NCBI RefSeq assembly: GCF_910592395.1
Contig: NC_088314.1
Span: 13,084,001 to 13,148,000, forward strand
Reading direction: 5' to 3'
From: Lineus longissimus
Taxonomy: Eukaryota > Nemertea > Pilidiophora > Heteronemertea > Lineidae
Length of the DNA: 64,000 bases
Program-made: the position numbers and the translations under genes
Notes under the pieces: generated by a model
Database searches by the model: none
What the model was told of the DNA's origin: nothing
What the model saw: only the letters and a program-made list of their open reading frames with translations
Shown: in pieces, positions 45,430-57,792 of the stretch
Numbering within the stretch: position 1 is the first letter of the stretch
How the letters are laid out: the number at the start of each line of letters is the position of its first letter

Positions 45430-48400
45430 GTGACGGCTCGGGCGGTTCACGCCTGTACGTTACACAATCAAAGCAGTTTGAACTACAAGGAAGCGATAGA
45501 GCAGTATGAAAACATGGGTTTTTCGGAAAAGGTCAAGAGTGACGCTGATCCGGCCAAGACTGTCTACTACCTTCCTCATCATGCAGTAGTAAGAGAGGAT
45601 AAAACTACAACCAAGACAAGAATCGTATTCGATGCATCGGCACGTGATAAGCATGGCGTGTCATTGAACGATTGCCTACACCAAGGTCCCGCCTTACAGC
45701 CAAACCTTGTCGCCGTATTGCTGCGATTTCGTATGAACAACATCGCATTGATGGCAGACGTGAAGGAGATGTTTCTTCAAATCAAGATTAGAGACGTGAC
45801 GTGCATCGATACCTATGGAGAGATGGGAACTCAGACCGGCCTCCAGAGATCTACAGAATGAACCGAGTCACATTTGGGGTAAATGCGAGTCCATTTCTTG
45901 CCATAGCGACCGTGAAGCATCACACTCGAAGGCTTGAGAAGGTTTACCCGCAAGCGGCAAGAGAGGTCCAAGACAATATGTATGTTGACGACTGCCTGTC
46001 GGGAGCAGCTGGAGTCCCACAAGCTTTAGACCTGAAGACAGATCTAAAGGATTTGATGAGAGATGGTGGTTTTGATTTGACCAAGTGGGCTAGTAACTCC
46101 AAAGAAGTTATGGAACAAATAGAACCTCAGGATAGATTTCCATCCGCTGTGATTGACATGAGCACGGGTGAGTCACTAAAGACTAGGAATTGCATGAAAT
46201 ACGTCAGATGACACCTTCCGCTTCCCAACGGTGAAGAATTTGATTGACTTGGAGGATCCTGAAACAAAACAGAGTCTCTTAAGTATCGCATCAAAAATAT
46301 TTGATCCCATGGGAATGCTATCACCTTATGTCATCAGAGCAAAGTTGCTTTTCCAAGAGTTATGGCAGAAGGGTTTAGGCTGGGATGATACATTGGATGA
46401 GACAACAGCACAGAAATGGCGCATATGGAAAGGAGAGCTGAAGGAGTTGGATCAATTGGAGATTCCCCGATGTTTACCCCTGGGACCAGGAGAAATCTCA
46501 AGCATTGAACTTCATGGATTTGGAGACGCATCAGAGGAGGCGTACGGAGCAGCGGTATACATCAGAGTGGTAGACCAGAATGGGTACACCGCAACAAGAT
46601 TGGTAATGTCAAAGTCAAAAGTAGCGCCAGTGAAGAAAGTGTCACTACCTAGACTTGAACTTCTAGCAGCTGTAGTAAATACAAGATTAGTTAAGTTCGT
46701 CAAGGAGTCATTATCAAGAAACATAGACAGAGTTACAATGTGGACAGACAGTACAGTAACACTTGCTTGGATATGCAAGCCTAGTCATGTCTGGAAGACG
46801 TTTGCAGCTAATAGAGTGGAGGAAATCCAAACGACTTGGGAACCTGAGTTATGGAGACACTGTCCAGGAGAAGATAATCCTAGCGATTTGCTGACTCGTG
46901 GATTGCCAGCAGAAGACTTAGTCAATCGTGAGGAATGGTGGAGTGGACCTCAGTGGTTACCATTGTCGACAGATATGTGGCCCAAGGGCAAGTTGTCAGA
47001 TGAGTCGAGTGAAGATCTAGAGGAGAAGAAGACAACAACGAGGTCCAATGTGGCCATCGTTGAGGAGCCTCCCAAGGATGCGCCAATAGATGCTAGCAGA
47101 TATGGTTCATGGAACAAGCTTACCCGAGTGACAGCGAGAGTCTTTTGGGTCATACAAAAGTGGAGGGGGAGAATCCAGGATGATGAAAATACAGCTGGAA
47201 AGATACCAACACTCAACGTTGAAGATATCAGAAAGGCAGAGTTCTACTGGTATCGCCACATTCAGAGGAGCACATATAAAGACGAAATCCAGACATTGGA
47301 GAACAGAGGTGTTCTTAGGAAGAGTCGCATCCTTAAATTGGATCCCAAATTTGACGAAGTCAACAAAGTGCTCAGAGTAGGCGGCAGGTTACAGAACTCG
47401 GAGTTGAAAGAGGAGACCTAGCACCAAGTGATACTTCCGCACAACCATCCAATCGTGGACACAATAGTCATGGACATGCATGAGGAGTGGATGCATGCAG
47501 GATCGGAAACAGTTGTAACCAACTTGAGAAGCAAGATTTGGGTAACTCAGGTCAGGAGGGATGTCAAGAGGATTCTAAACAAATGTCTTATCTGTGAAGT
47601 ACAAAGAGCATGTCCATCCAAACAGAAGATGGCGCCGCTTCCTTCAGATAGAGTGTCTTTTTCGCCTGCCTTCTCCGTGGTTGGTGTAGATTTTGCTGGG
47701 CCGTTGTACGTACTCGAGGTACGTGGAAAAGACAAGCCGGAGAAGGTGTATATTTGCCTCTTCACCTGTGCGACGTCGAGGATGGTACATCTAGAGTTGA
47801 CTCATCGACTAACAACAGACGAGTTTCTTCAGGCATTTAGGAGAATGGTTAACCGCTGAGGGATCTGCAACACAATGTGGTCTGATAATGCGCGAACATT
47901 CAAGTCTGCAGGATCTTTCATCAAAAAGGTCTTCGTTAGGGCAAATAGCATCAAAGAAATAGAGTTGGATACAGATGACTACGCAGTTAGCTGCCAAGGG
48001 GATAGAATGGAAATTTATCGTTGAGCGAGATCCATGGCGAGGTGGCTGGTGGGAGCGGTTCGTTCGGTCAGTCATGGAGTCATTGAGGAAAGTGTTAGGG
48101 AAGGCACTTCTTAGATACACTGAGCTGTACACAGTCTTGACAGATGTTGAAGCTGCGATCAACTCTCGACCGTTGACAACCATAAGTGATGATAGTAGAG
48201 ATCTGGAACCTCTAACGCCAGCTCATCTTGCATTGGGAAGGCCGCTAATGGGAATACCAGATGTAGCAGAAGAAACATGGGAGGCAGCTGATACAATTGT
48301 GACGCAGCGCTACTTGTATAGACAGAAGTTAGCCAATCACTTCTGGAAGAGATGGCAAAACGAATATCTACCAAGTCTTACAGTGAGGAAAAAGTGGGAA

Positions 48401-48946
48401 ACTGAGAAGCCACCGGTAGAAGTTGGAAGTATCGTGCTGATATCTGAGGATCGTACACCTAGAGGAAGTTGGCTGCTAGGACGGGTGGATGAAGTCTATA
48501 TGGGAAAGGATGGAATCTGCAGGACCGTCGCAGTAAGGACGAAGAAGGGCGTACTAAAGAGACCGATTCAACGATTACACCACTTAGAGGCGGTGGCGGG
48601 TGGCGAAGCTGATCTTAGCAGCGAAACTGCCTCCAGTTCCACTCCAAACCCATCATGCTGTGTTAGTGATCTCAGATCTAGCGTTGAAAATGAGAAAAAT
48701 GCTCCTGATGAAAGTACTGGTCGAGATAGCGAAGATACATGTACATACGATAACGAGAATATGGACAATGCCATTATGCGCAATCCCCACGGTGGGGAGG
48801 ACTTTGCGAACAATAGTGTTGGTCGAGTGCGAGTAGACCAAGGTGGGGAGGATGTTCCGATCCGCTCCCAATACGGGCGACTCGTTCAGAAGCCGCGACG
48901 ATTCGTCCATGATCAATACACCGCGCGGCGGTATGTCCGAAACTAA
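45430..48946 (+). pseudogene. BEL/Pao retrotransposon pol, broken
   Basis: Fragments in order: reverse transcriptase (ADVKEMFLQIKI; catalytic YVDD at ~45980), RNase H (HGFGDASEEAYGAAVY, TDSTVTLAWI; ~46510-46780), HHCC/integrase (NKCLICEVQRACPS, VVGVDFAGPL, SRMVHLELTHRLTTDEF; ~47570-47850) and integrase C-terminal part with the long tail (GGWWERFVRSVMESLRKVLG onward, ~48040). Frame breaks at ~45790, ~46205 and ~47970 and stops at 47419-47421 and ~47857 break it. Gag and protease are not visible. The 3' LTR region seems to have been invaded by the element at 49110-55751. Confidence 0.9.
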
Positions 48947-49850
48947 GTACGCATGCGCACTCGCTATGAGTATTATGACGTCATCTACGGACATTATATG
49001 TGACGTCATCCGTGACGCGAAGTTTGTGTTTATTGTTGGCCGCGGATTGCGCGTTTCTTCATTGTTTAGACGTTACGACGTTTTGACGTCGCAACAAGAA
49101 AACTCACTTTAGGCCATGGGCCAAACTCAGAAAGCTGTCATGTTCTTAAACATTTTAGGTAAAGATCTGATTTTTTTAGTATGTGTAGTGAATACCTAAA
49201 AGATAAAAAAACAGCAAGTATCTGGATTTTTGGCTTGCACATTTTTATGTTATAGGCCTGGAAAGATGAGGTTTTGTTCCAAGCAAATATTCCACATTTT
49301 ATGCTCTCCTCTAGTTCGAAGACTGACCACAGGTCGCTTCAGGACCTATTGGACCAATCACAGCCATTGTTTTTGTCTTAGAAAACAAAGATGGCAGCCC
49401 CCATGAAATGTTGTCTTCAGAGACAAGACCACTAATGAATATTCATAGGTTGGAGGGTCCAGGCCTATCTATTAGACGAGTGCATGTTTTTTACTCTCAA
49501 GTACATATTTGGAGAGGTATTGAAAAAATATTTGTTGTGGCAAGTCTACAGATATAAAGAAATTATTTGATGAAAAAATTAATTTCGAATTTTGCTAATT
49601 GGGTAATAGGGGGCGTGTTTTGAGTTTTTTCTGCCAGTTGGCTGAAAAGAGTGGAAATATCAAAGTCTGTCTAATTTGTCGATTAAAAAAAAATTTCCGT
49701 GGTCAATCACCATTTTATTTTTCACCATTTACTTGCCCGACTGTCCGGAATAACATAATCTAAATTTCAGATTCACAACACCACGCGTTCTTTGATGCGT
49801 CGCGGTCAAACATTGACAATTTAACTGCTAAAAGGCTTAAAAAATCAATT

Positions 49851-50690
49851 GTGGTCTTGTCTCTTCATCTTCTTGAAAATGAAAGTGGCCCATTATGTCC
49901 TATTTATGCAGCCAGTTTTGAGAGAATTGTGGTCAGGATCAAAGAGTGGATTGATCTAGGTGGTAAGGAAGGTGAATTAGCTGAAGGATTAGCTCAGGTG
50001 AGATCTATAGACTGTGCAAACTGTGCAAACCATGATGGGTATATGTTCTACATTAAGCCTACACAGTCTACATGTACAGGCACCACTGCATCATCACATC
50101 AGGCTGAGAATGAACCTACAGTACCTGTATATCCTGAATTTTGTGCTGACTGCATATCCAAGAATGGCTTTGCATTTCACAGGAGTTGTTACAATAGATT
50201 TACGTGCCCTAACCGAGTTGCGGCTACACACAAACGGATAGCCAAGCAGGCCAAGAAGCGTAAACAATCCAGTGTATGCCAACATGAAGATGATCTTGAT
50301 ACCGAACCTCGGCCACCTAGACCTAAGCGTGCGCGACAAGAGGCTGACAATATAGAGCCGGCAACAGAAGCTACACGCAGAGGGCTTTCTCCAAAGCACT
50401 GTATCATTTGCGAGAAGAACCGATACACTACTGATTATGCAGGGAAACGTAATTCGGAGAGACTGTGTCTGTGTATGACAGAGCCAGCAGCAGATACTCT
50501 AAAAGAAGCAGCCAGGAAAAAGAGAGACCATAGACTGTTGACTGAATTTGGTAATGTTTGCTTGATAGCTAAGGAGGCAAGGTATCACAACAGGTGTTAT
50601 GTTTCGTATACCAAATGCGTGACGAACAAACCACTCGCAAGAGAAGAAGAAGACGAAGATGTGAGTTATGCGTTTGAACTTTTTTGTACA
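49851..50690 (+). pseudogene. Cys-rich N-terminal part of the 6.6-kb element's protein
   Basis: The ORF contains Cys clusters (DCANCANHDG, FCADCISKNG ... CYNRFTC, and HCIICEKNR ... CLC ... CLIAKEARYHNRCYVSYTKC) that look like two zinc-binding modules, joined by a basic low-complexity linker (PPRPKRARQE). Its frame passes into the large downstream ORF by a one-base shift at a T run near 50679-50685, so the two were probably one protein or adjacent exons. The first codon is uncertain. Confidence 0.6.
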
Positions 50691-53600
50691 AGGTGGTTGA
50701 AAAAAGGGTTATCGAAGGTCATGAAGTTATGAAAATGGATCAGCTGACTTGGCTGTACAAAGATACTGTATTTGAAGTGAACAATGTTGTCCCGAATTCC
50801 TGGACCTACCGCAATCAACAGCTAAAACGGCGCCTTAAGGACAAATACCCGGAATTGGTGTTTGTGAAACCACCAAAAGGACGAACTTGTGAATTTGTCT
50901 TGTGCGAGCTAGATGATGACAATGCCCCTAGGGTATTGCTACAAGTGAACAACTATAGTATGACAGAGTCTGACACAGCGACTAATACTGAAAGCAATCT
51001 GGAAACAGATGAGTTCCCTCGGTCCTTTTCAACTGATGGTGATGATGATGACAGCGACATGGTCCGGGACTTGTACGTTGCAGCTCAGTGTGTAAAAGGT
51101 GCCTTGAACTCTGCGCCACGGTTTCCTGGACCCTGGCCTCCTACTGCAGATGATTTGAGTGATGAAGCTTACAAAATGATACCGCCTTGTCTCTACAACT
51201 TTCTGGCATGGTGCTCTGGAGTGAGTGAAGAACTGAAAACAGATGGCTTTGTAAAAACAAGTCCTGATGTGTCAGGTAAACTGCTTGCCATTTGCCAGGA
51301 CATTGTATATTTCAGTTCCAAAGGACGAAAAGTAACGCCAAAGCACTACATTCTTGCTATGACAATGCGTCACCTCACCGGGTCATCTGAGGTGATAGGA
51401 CTGCTCAATGGCTTGGGACATTCTATTTCCCATTCCTCCGTCCTCGAATACGACACTGCACTTGCAAAGAAAGAAGCCAAGTCAGCTAATGATGTACCAA
51501 CGGGCATGACCAAAGGCAATCCCACAACATTGGTTTATGATAACAATGACTTTGGCGAGGAGACCCTTACGGGGGCTGGAACGACACATAATACTAATGG
51601 TATTATGATTCAGAGTCAGACTGAGAGAGGCACAGAAGACATTGGGCATGATGATGATGCACAATCACAGTCACTGAAGAGAACCAAAAAAAGGACACTT
51701 TCGCCCCATCCAAAAGACATAGTGGCCTACCACAGCAGCAAGAAGAGGAAGGGGCCACCAAAATTTGACAGCGACATTCCTGATGTGAGTGATGATTGTG
51801 AGAAATACCCACGAGCATTGGACACTGCGTTCATTGTTTCAAAGTTGCCTGAAGTAGCCAGTGCTGACTTACCAGGATGGACCGGGTTCAATACCATCAT
51901 GCACCAGGAGATCAAGGAAAAGAGCAATATAGCCTACTTGCCTATCATCGATGCACCTGCTACTGAAATGTCCACAGTGAACACTGTCCTTCAAAAGAGC
52001 GTAGATTATGCCGACAAGTTGGAGTTGCAGAATGTCGTTGTTGTTTTCGACCAAGCCATCTACAGCAAAGCCCAGCAAATCAGATGGAAGAATGCTCTCT
52101 ATCGTGAGCGTCTTATCATACGACTCGGGGGTTTCCACACCACAATGTGTTACCTGTCTGTTCTTGGGAAACGATTTAAAGACTCTGGTCTGAAAGACAT
52201 TTTGATTGAATCTGGTGCTGTAGCTGAGGGATCTATCAATGGAGTATTTAGTGGGCATCATTATAACAGAAGCATGCGTTGTCACAAGTTGGTTTATGAG
52301 GCAATGCAGAGGCTCTGCTGGCAAGCGTTCCTTGACAGTCTTGGATCAGATGAGAGGGTGATTTTCACTAATCTTGGAATGGAGCTACACAACGTCTGTT
52401 CAGATCCTGAATCATTCAAGGAAATCGTAAAAGGTCAGGAGTTTCAGGGAATGGCTGACGAGTTCGCAGTATTCGTCAGTGATAGGTCAAGCAAAAGTGA
52501 CACATTTGCCTATTGGCATTCGTACCTTGAGATGGTGGAGACGTTGCTGTTGTTCGTCAGGGCAACCAGAGAAGGAGACTGGTATCTACACCTTTCTAGT
52601 CTGAAAAAGATGATTGCCTGGTTCTTCGCGTATGATAAATTCAACTATGCTCGCTATGCGCCCGTGTATCTGATGGAAATGGCAAACCTTCAGAAGACAC
52701 ATCCCCAAGCGTATAGACAGCTCTCTGATGGAGGATTTGTGGTCCAAAGGCAAGAAAACTATGGATTTTCGTCTATTGCCTGTGATCAGTCAATTGAACA
52801 AACAGTCAATAGAGACTCAAAAACAAAAGGTGGCCTAATAGGGATAACACTAAGCAAGGGAGCTGTTCATCGGTGGGTTCTGGCTCATTCTGCCAGAGCA
52901 CAGATTAGCAAGAGATGTAGGGAAATAGCAGGGAAAGAGAAAGCTTCATGTTCACGAAAGGACCTTGATGGTGCACGAATCACGGCAGACGAGAGGGCTG
53001 TTACGAGTGTCATGACAACCGTTCAGTCAATGACAGACCCGTTCACGATTGATGATGATGGTCTCCTCAACCTCTCAAATGGCATAGAGGCACCGGCAGA
53101 CATTCGCAGTGACCTAATGAAGGCCGAGGAAAAGGGCCATCTTGCATACCAGACGTTTGTGGAGGAGAGACTTGTGGGCGAGAACAAGGATATCTTCAGC
53201 ACCATAAAACTGGCGAAGTTAAAAACTTTCTCAGATGTTCTAAAAAAAGGGCCAACAAATGGGGTGCAAAAGAATGTTGCGCTGAAAGCCAATACAGATA
53301 TTCTTGGGAGGATGGTAGTGATAGGACAGGCGAAGAACCTTGGCATGAAGGATGTGCTTTCTTACAGCCTGCATCCGTTTCCTGCGGCAATTGCAAGCCA
53401 CGGTGGGGCTCTTGTCAAGACAGATAAGGCAAAACTACGCAACTACTTGAAAGCCAAGGTGCCACAACCAGAAACCGAATCCGATGCTGATTTAGGTCCA
53501 ACCCCAAAAGAAGCTGCTTGGATTTTGGATGGTATGGCTGTCCTTCAGCAGCTTGCCAACCGAAAGGATGCTGTACCAAAGTCATTTGCAGATCTCGCGC

Positions 53601-54484
53601 GTAGCATATTTGACTTCATTGTTTCAGTAGCTGTCAAGTATGGAGCAAAGCGGATTGATTTCGTAACGGATCGCTATCCAGAAAACAGCATTAAGGGGAA
53701 TGAACGGGAGAGAAGGGCAGCCAACGGTGTGCAGGTAATAAGGATCACCAGACCACAGCAGCCTACCCCAAAACAGTTCAAGAACTTCTTGAAATCCGGA
53801 AAAAATAAGGAGAGCTTAACAGAATTTCTCTTTGAACAGTGGTGCTGCTATTCTCCTGAAAGCTTCAAAGGCGTTGTAGTTTTGATAGCACATGGATCGA
53901 AATGCCACTCACTCAGAGCAAGGGATCCCCAGTTTGAGCCAGGCCTCACAGTTGAAGAAATGCAAGAGCTGAACTGTGACCACGAGGAAGTTGATACGAG
54001 GATGTTCTTGCACGCCAAACATGCAGCAGCTGACTTCAATAACATTGTGATCAGGAGTGAGGATACAGATGTCTTCGTAATAGCTGTGTCTGCAGTGTCT
54101 CGCATTGATGCAGAGTTGTTCTTTCATCATGGGCCATGGTCAGAATTCACCATTACGCACATCAACAAGATTAATGCAATATTAGGAGAGTCTGTGTCTC
54201 GGGCCTTAATTGGCTTTCATGCTTTCACTGGATGTGATAGCGTTAGCGCTTTCAAATCGAAGGGAAAGATCAAACCCCTGGATCTTCTGATGGCGGACAG
54301 TGACTATCAAGATGTCTTTGAAAAATTCGGACAAACCTGGGGAACTGAGTCCCTTGATATGCCTCTAGTAGAAAGATTCGTGTGCCATCTCTATGGGCGA
54401 AAGGAAGAAACATCAGTAAACCTGCTACGTTATCACATGTTCAGGTCAAGTTACAAGGTTGGCACAACCCTGCCACCCAACTGA
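50684..54484 (+). CDS. Large transposase/nuclease-like protein of 6.6-kb element
   Basis: The open frame is 1266 codons; its beginning joins the upstream ORF by a frameshift, so no true start is assigned. Around residues 435-520 are VVVVFDQAIYSKAQ, RLGGFHTTMCYL and ESGAVAEGSINGVFSGHHY, an acidic pattern that could be a DDE core. Near 940 KEAAWILDGMAVLQQL and near 1095-1130 HEEVDTRMFLHAKHAA and RSEDTDVFVIAVS resemble the N and I regions of XPG/FEN-type nucleases. FHAFTGCDSVSAF near 1178 is a signature of a large family found in many invertebrate genomes. The protein is otherwise unannotated; a mobile-element nuclease is my inference. Confidence 0.6.
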   Translation: MYKVVEKRVIEGHEVMKMDQLTWLYKDTVFEVNNVVPNSWTYRNQQLKRRLKDKYPELVFVKPPKGRTCEFVLCELDDDNAPRVLLQVNNYSMTESDTATNTESNLETDEFPRSFSTDGDDDDSDMVRDLYVAAQCVKGALNSAPRFPGPWPPTADDLSDEAYKMIPPCLYNFLAWCSGVSEELKTDGFVKTSPDVSGKLLAICQDIVYFSSKGRKVTPKHYILAMTMRHLTGSSEVIGLLNGLGHSISHSSVLEYDTALAKKEAKSANDVPTGMTKGNPTTLVYDNNDFGEETLTGAGTTHNTNGIMIQSQTERGTEDIGHDDDAQSQSLKRTKKRTLSPHPKDIVAYHSSKKRKGPPKFDSDIPDVSDDCEKYPRALDTAFIVSKLPEVASADLPGWTGFNTIMHQEIKEKSNIAYLPIIDAPATEMSTVNTVLQKSVDYADKLELQNVVVVFDQAIYSKAQQIRWKNALYRERLIIRLGGFHTTMCYLSVLGKRFKDSGLKDILIESGAVAEGSINGVFSGHHYNRSMRCHKLVYEAMQRLCWQAFLDSLGSDERVIFTNLGMELHNVCSDPESFKEIVKGQEFQGMADEFAVFVSDRSSKSDTFAYWHSYLEMVETLLLFVRATREGDWYLHLSSLKKMIAWFFAYDKFNYARYAPVYLMEMANLQKTHPQAYRQLSDGGFVVQRQENYGFSSIACDQSIEQTVNRDSKTKGGLIGITLSKGAVHRWVLAHSARAQISKRCREIAGKEKASCSRKDLDGARITADERAVTSVMTTVQSMTDPFTIDDDGLLNLSNGIEAPADIRSDLMKAEEKGHLAYQTFVEERLVGENKDIFSTIKLAKLKTFSDVLKKGPTNGVQKNVALKANTDILGRMVVIGQAKNLGMKDVLSYSLHPFPAAIASHGGALVKTDKAKLRNYLKAKVPQPETESDADLGPTPKEAAWILDGMAVLQQLANRKDAVPKSFADLARSIFDFIVSVAVKYGAKRIDFVTDRYPENSIKGNERERRAANGVQVIRITRPQQPTPKQFKNFLKSGKNKESLTEFLFEQWCCYSPESFKGVVVLIAHGSKCHSLRARDPQFEPGLTVEEMQELNCDHEEVDTRMFLHAKHAAADFNNIVIRSEDTDVFVIAVSAVSRIDAELFFHHGPWSEFTITHINKINAILGESVSRALIGFHAFTGCDSVSAFKSKGKIKPLDLLMADSDYQDVFEKFGQTWGTESLDMPLVERFVCHLYGRKEETSVNLLRYHMFRSSYKVGTTLPPN

Positions 54485-54874
54485 GATTCACTTTCTTGCC
54501 ATTGCCAGCGAGCAAATTATCAAGCCGCAATTTTCAGAAGATGCCTTCTTGCAAATATGAATGCCCCAAGCCCCACAACATTTGGCTGGATGAAGGAGAA
54601 AGGGACACTGAAGGTCGTTTGGAACACCATGCCTATTGCCCCAGATGCCCTGCTCAAACATATCGCATGTGCATGCAAGAAAGGTTGTGGACCTAGGTGT
54701 TCTTGTAGACGCCAATGACCTAATGGACTGAAATGCTCAGAATTATGCAAATGTGAAGGATGCACAAATCAACCTGAGGATGAAAATGCTGAAGATGATG
54801 TCCAACTTGACCGTTCAGGGGATGAGGACGAGGGAGAGGATGGCTATGAGGGTGATGAATTTGGTAACTTTTAG
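54485..54874 (+). pseudogene. Cys-rich C-terminal tail, out of frame
   Basis: After the TGA at 54482-54484, homologous tail sequence continues in other frames. It includes CACKKGCGPRCSCRR, an in-frame TGA at 54716-54718, then GLKCSELCKCEGCTN and an acidic end, stopping at 54872-54874. The Cys spacing resembles CXC/tesmin-type zinc motifs typical of this family's C terminus. The breaks show this copy is decayed. Confidence 0.65.
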
Positions 54875-55751
54875 ACTGCCTCTCATTATCTATTCTATGA
54901 ACTTAGTATGAATCGTACTTGTACATAACACTCATTGAAGGAATGCTTTATTTGATAGGGCAGTTGCAGGGATTGATACCGTGCACTGCAAGGTTGATAA
55001 AACAGGATTCATATGTTGACATGGATATTTTGACGAGACTTTGTGTAGAGACTGGGGTGTATTGTAAGGATCGATTGACACTATGCAGTACGATTTTGTG
55101 AATGCCTAGCGAGCAGACATTTGGACAATACTACAAGTCAAAAGCAAATGCAGATACGGAATATAATGCCTATCAAGATGTTAGAGGGGGCTGCCATGTG
55201 TAGGACTTGTGTAGAAACTGTGACGTGTAGAGAAAATGGTTCAAGCACTGGATTGTAAATGTATTAAGTTCCCAACATTTATTTATGTTACTGCATGTAC
55301 GTACGGTAAACTCCTTTGACTAACACTACTAATGTTCTTTTTAAATTGTGTTTTAGATGTTTGTGTACAAACCTTACACACAGAGCCCTAGAACAATGAT
55401 GAGATAAGATGAACGCTTAATGTTGATGATTTTGGTCAATCAAGGGTTAATAAGGGTTAATGCAGAACTGCATAAGTCTATATATTGTTTGGAGCCAATA
55501 TCTGAGTCACATTTCTACATCTAAATTCTTTTAGTTACCATGGTTGTAACAAAACTTGCATTTTTTCAGTTTTTTAATTATGTCAGTGTTTTGGTCCATG
55601 GAGGGTTAATGTGCAGAGATACGGTCCAGATACATGCATTTTTAAAAAGAGCACCCCTTAATTACTAAAATACAGTCATTGTCTGTTCTTTACCTAAAAT
55701 GTTTATGAAAAATTGTTTTGGGCTGCTTTTCTGAGTTTGGCCCATGGCCTA
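54875..55751. other. 3' non-coding end of the 6.6-kb element
   Basis: No ORF with recognisable motifs. It ends in the right TIR. Confidence 0.6.
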
Positions 55752-55754
55752 CTT

Positions 55755-56588
55755 GAACAACATGGCGAATCTTTAACGCAAGAACATCCTGCGCCGCCTG
55801 ACCGCATTATACCGCATTTTTCCGTTTAATTATAAAGCTAGCACGCGAGGCCTTTACGTGAGTAATGTGTAATGTGTAATGTGTAATGTGTATATAATGT
55901 CAATTAAATGATTTGTAAATTGTATTTTTTTTTCTTCTATATCCGCCACGTATAGTTGTTTTTTGTCCTCCGCCGGCTACGGGCTGCGACAAGCAGGTCA
56001 TGTGAAATGAAATTGTAAACAAGCGCACGTGCGCTGTTCAAATGACAACAAATGCATATTGCGCGTTGCAATTCATGCATTGCATCGGTCGAGACACTCG
56101 AGTATAGAAAAACTACAGTGCATAGATTAGGCCAAATCATGTTTTTATATCCACCGACCATGTAGACAAAGCATATCTTTTAAATCTTTAGAGTATCGTT
56201 ATCAGTTCCTTACCGCGTGGGCTCGTATTCCCGGTATAATTGACTGAAGATGCTGCTGTCAGACATGTCCGAATCCATCACGTGAATTGCGCTGGGCACT
56301 ACACAGATACATGTGCTATAGAAAAGCGAAAGGGATACTGCATATGTCTGATATGACGGTAGGTTGGCAGGTCGGTAGGTCGGTCGGTCGGTCGGTCGGT
56401 CGGTCGGCGTTTTTCCGGTTACCCACAAAAGCATCCTCTATAATAGTATTATGATGGTAGGTCAGTCGGTCAGTCGGTCGGTCGGTCGGTCGGTCGGCGT
56501 TTTTCCGGTTACCTTCCGAGTGTGCGCATTCGATTTGTTTTGGCACCGATTCCGTCTTCTTCGAATTCGTCTATTTCCTAAGTGGTGC
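55755..56588. other. Interval with simple repeats
   Basis: GTGTAAT heptamers repeat about four times at 55863-55890. Two (CGGT)n tracts (about 56370-56406 and 56455-56497) are each followed by the same CGTTTTTCCGGTTACC, implying duplication of an 85-bp segment. The left end is probably the remainder of the BEL/Pao 3' region. Confidence 0.6.
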
Positions 56589-56597
56589 ATGATATAT

Positions 56598-57792
56598 CGG
56601 CTGTTATAAAACGCGGATTCCGCGGAAATCCGCGGAAAAATCACAAAGCCGCCAGTAAATACGCGCATAATATTTAATGATAATTATATTATACAAATAA
56701 CAACATAAATCATAAATCGGAGGCAAGAACTACCAGTTATCTGCATTTTCATCGATCAGATTTTAATCCTTTGGAGCGCCATTCATGCCATTCCGATCGA
56801 CTCTTCCCTCTTTTTTTCTTGGTGTTGATAAACTTTGCATGTTATCTTCGACACCACCGTGGTTCCTTCCCTAACGGAACACATTACGAGGCTGCTTTCA
56901 AGTGTGATTGATGCCCGGATTGATGTACGTTACGGTATATGCCTCCTTCAAATATAAGTCGATGACGAACTGAATTCTGGTCTACGAAAATTTTTTAGGA
57001 CAATCTCCTTGCAGCTCGAACCTAACCAACCATTTATGCGACTGCACATTGGAGTCTATTTTAAGCAATCACAAAAACTTACTTCGCGGCCCGTCAATAG
57101 GGCAGAGACCTGTATTCATCCACGACCGGGAAGTGTGGCACAGTCACATAGAGCTTATCAAAATGTCAAGTTGTGGTAAATACATGGCTGGGATGGACCA
57201 AAGTGGAATTAATTCTCAATCTGTGGTTGATTCTTAATCTACAGAGTCAGGCCATCACAGAAATATGCTTTTTGATAATATATTTAAGAAAATGTGGTCT
57301 CACTGGTCAGTTTAGAACTTGTACTTTGACAGGGCCATATCAATGCGCCAGTGACGTTTTGATGGATATGGTGTACGGAAATCTTTTTTTCTCAGGCAAT
57401 CGGTATTGGAATTTTTAAAAACTTTATTATGCTATTGGCAAAGGGTTCTTCTTGACACATATAAAATTTTGTGCAGATTGATTGGTCCAATGAGTACTTT
57501 TTTTACCAAAACCTATGCACAACAATGTACACGTAATGTGCACATGTTTTAATAGAGGACTCTGGCCTATAGTAGAAGTTTATTTCAAACCACAAGGTGC
57601 TTGTGATTTACGGCGGATACAGCGCACCATATAACGGGGATTCCCAAAGACCTTGTCACCAGGAGTACTTCATGCGCACAACAATGCACACTACTAATAT
57701 GAAAAACTCTCACCTGCGGTTCAGGTAGCCACCCTGTAGCCAAGTTAGATTTTTCCGCGGATTTCCGCGGAATCCGCGTTTTATAACAGCCG
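56598..57792. mobile_element. 1.2-kb Mutator-like candidate with 9-bp duplication
   Basis: Perfect 45-bp TIRs start CGGCTGTTATAAAACGCGGA at 56598 and end in complement at 57792. They contain nested CCGCGGA palindromes. The flanks are an exact 9-bp duplication ATGATATAT (56589-56597 and 57793-57801), as expected for Mutator-like elements. No transposase is seen in the interior, so it is non-autonomous. Confidence 0.88.

Larger units (their letters stand above)
49110..55751 (+). mobile_element. 6.6-kb TIR transposon, Academ-like candidate
   Basis: TAGGCCATGGGCCAAACTCA (24-bp identical TIR) begins at 49110 and its complement ends at 55751. Inner copies of AAACATTTTAGGTAAAGA also match in complement. 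Direct CTT flanks (49107-49109 and 55752-55754) suggest a 3-bp duplication. The element carries a Cys-rich N-terminal ORF and a large protein with DDE-like and XPG/PIN-like motifs. Academ transposons are described as having 3-4 bp duplications and XPG-type nuclease parts, so this family is my best guess. Confidence 0.75.

Noticed and set aside
51603-54765. Numerous minus-strand ORFs under the large transposase-like gene
   Set aside because: They are antisense shadows without domain signals.
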